Source: Strongylocentrotus purpuratus (taxonomy: Eukaryota; Echinodermata; Echinoidea; Camarodonta; Strongylocentrotidae). From it: a stretch of 64,000 nt of DNA. Position 1 is the stretch's first letter. Each line of letters starts with the position of its first letter. The translations under genes and the position numbers were made by a program. The DNA lies in contig NW_022145606.1 in the NCBI RefSeq assembly GCF_000002235.5, positions 45,274,692 to 45,338,691 on the forward strand, written 5' to 3'. Of the stretch, positions 61,901-64,000 are shown in pieces. The notes under the pieces were generated by a model that had not been told where the DNA came from, did no database searches, and was given only the letters and a program-made list of their open reading frames with translations.

Positions 61901-64000
61901 TGCATATTTTTATTTCAGACAGGAGAAAGGAGAAACCCCCACCCTCCCCAAGACAATCTAGATACCAGAAGAGAGCAGTGAGCCGCAAGTCTTGCAAAGA
62001 AGAACATGTTCCTGATGGTTAGCATACAGCTCTGTAACAAATTTGTATTCTAATGAACCATGTAACATCAAATCATATACCAATCCCTTTTTGGTTTTGT
62101 TGAATTCAAAGAATGTTTTGCCTTTTGATATGTTTCATGTAATCAGTTAACATAATATAATTATGATACCTTTGAGACGTTGACAATATTCAAGCACAGT
62201 CATTGATTATAGAACATTGATACACGCTGGTCATAAGCTATGTTATATCGTGATCTTAGATATTTTAAATGAAAGAGTTTATAAAAATACGTTATCGTTT
62301 TCTTGTTGTTGTTTTCAACCTCATTCAAAACAAATTATATTCAATCCAAACACATGTAACAACTACATAACTTTGAATCTGATGAAGATGACTTCATTAA
62401 AATAATTATAACAATGTGAACCTGTTTTTCATTCTCAATAGATTCTGAACTCTATAGATGTGGGGACTGTGGATCACTCTATACCACTCCTCTTATTTTA
62501 GCAAGGCATCTCAAGTACAAGCATGGACACTATGGTGTCCTCCCACAGGCAGATGCATCAAAGAAAGACATTCTACAGTTTTTTAAAGGAGAAATCAGAT
62601 GTAGTAAATCAAGAATTATGCAAAACGGGAAAAAATGTGGCAAGGCATTTAATCAAATAAGTAATCTCACAAACCATAAACACATCCATACAGGTGAGAA
62701 GCCCTATGTATGTGATCAGTGTGGTAAGGCATGTAATCAAGCTGATGATCTCAAGAAACATAAGCGCATTCATACAGGTGAGAAGCCCTTTGTATGTGAT
62801 CAGTGTGGTAGGGCATTTAATCGTGAAGATGCTCTCACAACACATAAACGCATCCATACAGGTGAGAGGCCCTATGCATGTGATCAATGTGGTAAGGCAT
62901 TTAATGATGCAGGTAATCTCAGAACACATAAACGCATCCATACAGGAGAGAAGCCTTATGTATGTGATCAATGTGGTAAGGCATTTAATCAAATAAGTAA
63001 TCTCACAACACATGAACGCATCCACACAGGTGAGAAGCCCTATGTATGTGATCAATGTGGTAAGGCATTTAATCATGAACCTAATCTCATAAAACATAAA
63101 CGCATCCATACAGGAGAGAAGCCTTATGTATGTGATCAATGTGGTAAGGCATTTAATCAAATAAGTAATCTCACAACACATGAACGCATCCACACAGGTG
63201 AGAAGCCCTATGTATGTGATCAATGTGGTAAGGCATTTAATCATGAACCTAATCTCATAAAACATAAACGCATCCATACAGGTGAGAAGCCCTTTGTATG
63301 TGATCAATGTGGTAAGGCATTTAATCGAGAACCTAATCTCACAAGACATAAACGTTTCCATACAGGTGAGAAGCCCTTTGTATGTGATCAATGTGGTAAG
63401 ACATTTAATCAAGCTAGTGATCTCACAAAACATAAACGCATCCATACAGGTGAGAAGCCCTATGTATGTGATCAATGTAGTAAGGCATTTGATCAAAAAA
63501 GTAACCTCACAAAACATAAACGAATCCATACAGGTGAGAAGCCCCATGTATGTGATCAATGTGGCAAGGCATTTAATCAAGCTGGTGATCTCACAAAACA
63601 TAAATGCATCCATACAGGTGAGAAGCCCTATGTATGTGATCAATGTGGTATGGCATTTAATCAAGCTCGCTATCTCACAAAACATAAACGCATCCATACA
63701 GGTGAGAAGCCCTATGTATGTGATCAATGTGGTATGGCATTTAATCGAGCCGGTAATCTCACAACGCATAAACGCATCCATACAGGTGAGAAGCCCTATC
63801 TTTGTGATCAATGTGGCAAGGCATTTGATCAAGCTGGTGATCTCACAAAACATGAACACATCCATACAGGTGAGAAGCCCTATGTATGTGATCAATGTGG
63901 TAAGGCATTTAATGAAGCTAGTAATCTCACAAACATAAACGCATCCATACAGGTGAGAAGCCCTATGTATGTGATCAATGTGGTAAGGCATTTAATCAAG
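46164..64000 (+). CDS. Gene X2: KRAB - acidic - SUMO-motif exons - SSXRD-like - C2H2 fingers (spliced, runs off window)
   Basis: Join of 46164-46299, 50348-50473, 53328-53432, 54744-54833, 61919-62017 and 62442 to the window end; all introns phase 1. Compared with X1 it has a single exon B and two extra exons E and F. Predicted nuclear DNA-binding factor with a PRDM9-type N-terminus and no SET domain. Introns hold the 4.5 kb palindrome, a 0.8 kb palindrome, a 2.15 kb hAT-like element, a gag fragment and the 34-bp minisatellite. The finger frame has a one-base loss near 63925, so the C-terminus as written is shifted. Confidence 0.65.
46745..47545. mobile_element. 0.8 kb palindrome (snap-back element) in X2 intron
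   Basis: Two inverted arms of about 350-390 bases around a loop near 47110-47170; for example 'aattcagcttggttgcc' at the left faces 'ggcaaccaagctgaatt' at the right, and 'aatttttatttttaagtaat' faces its complement. X1 lacks it. No coding capacity. Confidence 0.85.
47935..50088. mobile_element. hAT-like element (CAGGCGCGCCGGAAG family), copy 3, perfect TSD
   Basis: Ends CAGGCGCGCCGGAAG and CTTCCGGCGCCTATG; TSD ATTGTAAA at 47927-47934 and 50089-50096. X1 keeps the single site at 25900-25907. The interior has about nine units of roughly 120 bases with 'ttaattacggtcagatgagc' and a small CCCCGGAAGCTCGGGG palindrome. No transposase. Confidence 0.93.
48493..49247. repeat. 378-bp tandem duplication inside the hAT-like element
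   Basis: 48493-48870 and 48871 onward are the same by eye for about 370 bases, a three-unit block of the internal 120-base repeat. This points to recent unequal exchange. Confidence 0.85.
50348..50473 (+). CDS. X2 exon B: post-KRAB acidic/basic module
   Basis: A 126-base phase-1 exon between TATATGCAG and GTTGGT. It encodes [18 protein letters not shown], then [10 protein letters not shown] and KKAKKK, almost identical to X1 B1. Only one copy in this gene. Confidence 0.8.
50640..52320. repeat. Degenerate tandem repeat, about 130-150-bp unit
   Basis: Repeated blocks 'tcaagaaccgatgaatgg', 'ttcctgccaaactta', 'ctgattagattttggggtca' and 'ggctcattatgtatgcaaaa' recur about seven times. Interrupted by the element at 51092-51793. 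Confidence 0.8.
51092..51793. mobile_element. 0.7 kb TIR element, PIF/Harbinger-like
   Basis: Inverted ends of about 40 bases (AGGCCCGTCTTCACTATCTC; complement at the right ends in GACACGCCT) inside a 'ctcattatg' target, leaving a 3-bp duplication (ATT or TTA register). The host repeat is unbroken elsewhere (50936). No transposase. Confidence 0.75.
52515..52680 (+). repeat. Partial copy of dispersed repeat Y
   Basis: Begins at a 'gtgtcgcacagcgacac' palindrome and matches 55484-55640. Confidence 0.7.
52685..53050 (+). mobile_element. Snap-back MITE, TTTAAAG family (copy d)
   Basis: Ends tttaaagattaaggtgagtt and accagaactcaagtttatct, with the family core. Confidence 0.75.
53328..53432 (+). 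CDS. X2 exon E: short acidic exon with a SUMO-type motif
   Basis: A 105-base phase-1 exon between ACATGTACAG and GTATGC, open through all 35 codons: [13 protein letters not shown], then a Cys, SIPGSDG, and [15 protein letters not shown] fits the psi-K-x-E sumoylation consensus. No X1 counterpart. Support is splice signals, matching phase and an open frame; no domain recognised. Confidence 0.6.
53406..53611. repeat. Triplication of the exon E end and its splice donor
   Basis: About 68-bp units beginning 'atgagggtcagcttgtaact' at 53407, 53474 and 53541, each with its own GTATGC donor. The second and third donors are spliceable only if an acceptor arose upstream. Confidence 0.9.
54744..54833 (+). 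CDS. X2 exon F: short exon with a second SUMO-type motif
   Basis: A 90-base phase-1 exon between CCTAACAG and GTATCA, open through 30 codons: [19 protein letters not shown], then [14 protein letters not shown] again fits psi-K-x-E. With exon E it gives the X2 protein two candidate modification sites between the acidic module and the SSXRD-like linker. No X1 counterpart. Confidence 0.6.
54834..55129. other. Intron sequence, nothing recognised
   Basis: AT-rich, no repeat or exon assigned. Confidence 0.4.
55130..55630 (+). repeat. Dispersed repeat Y, plus-strand copy
   Basis: Matches the complement of 37010-37510; includes 'gtgtcgcacagtgacac'. Confidence 0.7.
55631..56560. other. Intron with poly-A/poly-T low complexity
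   Basis: A/G-rich aaatcgggaaaa-type tracts, T25 near 55912. Nothing coding recognised. Confidence 0.45.
56565..57135. repeat. Self-complementary minisatellite (CTGCGGCAGGTCTGCCGCAG)
   Basis: About ten units of variable length mix 'gcatactctttcagtatgat' and 'gaagagtctgcggcaggtct', with local hairpins (ctgcggcag/ctgccgcag). It abuts the truncated end of the gag fragment. Confidence 0.88.
57136..57761 (-). pseudogene. Retrotransposon gag fragment (Ty3/Gypsy-type)
   Basis: On the minus strand an ATG at 57761 opens about 209 codons of gag-like sequence before running into the minisatellite. Features: [12 protein letters not shown] near the start, an Arg/Lys-rich [12 protein letters not shown] helix, FAPKRN, then [16 protein letters not shown] and [11 protein letters not shown], the helical pattern of retrotransposon gag. 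It is cut before any zinc knuckle. Structural protein of a virus-like particle in intact relatives; here a fragment inside an X2 intron. Confidence 0.7.
57944..58100 (-). repeat. LTR end and primer-binding region of the gag-bearing element
   Basis: Minus strand reads a GGCAGAATAAAGTAAGC polyadenylation-like block, ends ATACGACA, then TTTTGGCGACGAGGATG, the usual look of an LTR end followed by a primer-binding site. Only this end of the element remains. Confidence 0.6.
58070..58345 (+). other. Short open frame of unknown origin
   Basis: About 90 codons with [24 protein letters not shown] and CSC-x8-C. The W-x-ID-x4-CxC-x8-C pattern faintly recalls the SWIM zinc motif of MULE-type transposases, but the final His is a Tyr. 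It may be a transposase scrap; not a confirmed gene. Confidence 0.25.
58630..60110 (-). repeat. Dispersed repeat, inverted partner of 340-1260
   Basis: See the partner entry. A G/C homopolymer block at 59098-59147 may be a later insertion. Confidence 0.55.
60291..60668 (+). mobile_element. Snap-back MITE, TTTAAAG family (copy e) with empty site
   Basis: Ends aaagatgaagttgagttctg and cagaactcaaccttctcttt. X1 at about 28270-28273 has the unbroken 'ttatctctttatagggttaa'; here TTTA is present at both sides (TSD length 2-4 bp, ambiguous). Confidence 0.88.
60893..61566. repeat. 34-bp intronic minisatellite, about 20 units, X2 copy
   Basis: Same unit and same intron position as 28495-30014, less than half as long. 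Confidence 0.95.
61919..62017 (+). CDS. X2 exon C: SSXRD-like basic linker
   Basis: A 99-base phase-1 exon (TTTCAG ... GTTAGC). It encodes DRRKEKPPP, then [20 protein letters not shown]. The Tyr of the YKE block in X1 is Cys here and the Pro after Tyr is Gln, so the SSXRD-like signature is weaker than in X1. Confidence 0.78.
62442..64000 (+). CDS. X2 exon D: isolated finger and C2H2 array, continues past window
   Basis: Phase-1 start after CTCAATAG with [20 protein letters not shown], then the HGHYG linker. An 18-base in-frame loss at about 62635 removes the start of the first array finger (…KKCGKAF). About 15 good fingers follow, with variable helix residues ([28 protein letters not shown]). 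A one-base deletion near 63925 (ctcacaaacat for ctcacaaaacat) shifts the frame in the last visible finger; either a real lesion or a base-call error. The finger pair [14 protein letters not shown] is present twice as an exact 168-bp repeat. Confidence 0.85.
62945..63280 (+). repeat. Exact 168-bp (two-finger) tandem duplication
   Basis: 62945-63112 and 63113-63280 read identically, including silent positions such as 'ggagagaagccttat' and 'catccacacagg'. Confidence 0.93.

Overview
The window is animal nuclear DNA, not microbial. It has GT-AG spliced exons, long C2H2 zinc-finger exons with TGEKP linkers, many cut-and-paste transposon remnants with target-site duplications (TSDs), a Ty3/Gypsy retrotransposon, a tRNA-derived SINE and many poly-G/poly-C tracts. 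I infer an invertebrate deuterostome, most likely an echinoderm such as a sea urchin, because the zinc-finger genes begin with a PRDM9 (Meisetz)-like KRAB module; no species can be named from sequence alone.

The core is a tandem cluster of related plus-strand C2H2 zinc-finger genes. Copy D0 (1409-4491) is a finger exon cut off at its 5' end, with about 33 fingers and one open frame. Copy X0 (about 7600-11547) keeps only the linker exon and a frameshifted finger exon. Copy X1 (5' exon ending 22507, coding 25011-34661, decayed tail to 35480) is complete: 5' UTR exon, KRAB exon A, two copies of exon B, exon C and finger exon D, but a nonsense codon stops the array after about 11 fingers. Copy X2 (5' exon ending 40133, coding from 46164, running off the window) has A, B, two extra short exons (E, F) with SUMO-type motifs, C and D. 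All coding introns are phase 1, so each internal exon can be skipped or duplicated without breaking the frame.

Exons A, B and C line up in order with the KRAB, post-KRAB acidic and SSXRD segments of PRDM9. Exon D opens with an LY-x-C-x2-C finger where PRDM9 has its knuckle, then goes straight to the finger array with no PR/SET domain. The inferred proteins are nuclear sequence-specific DNA-binding factors with a PRDM9-type N-terminus but no methyltransferase.

Because X0, X1 and X2 are recent duplicates, they act as empty-site controls for each other. This dates and delimits several insertions: hAT-like elements at 9464-10120, 23778-24835 and 47935-50088, a TA-flanked MITE at 25373-25564, a snap-back MITE at about 60291-60668, a 2.8 kb TIR element at 30317-33089, a 4.5 kb palindromic element at 40302-44820, and a Ty3/Gypsy element at 14036-19946 that lost its gag end after insertion. 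The remaining space holds minisatellites (34-bp, 59-bp and about 28-bp units), dispersed repeats and low-complexity DNA.
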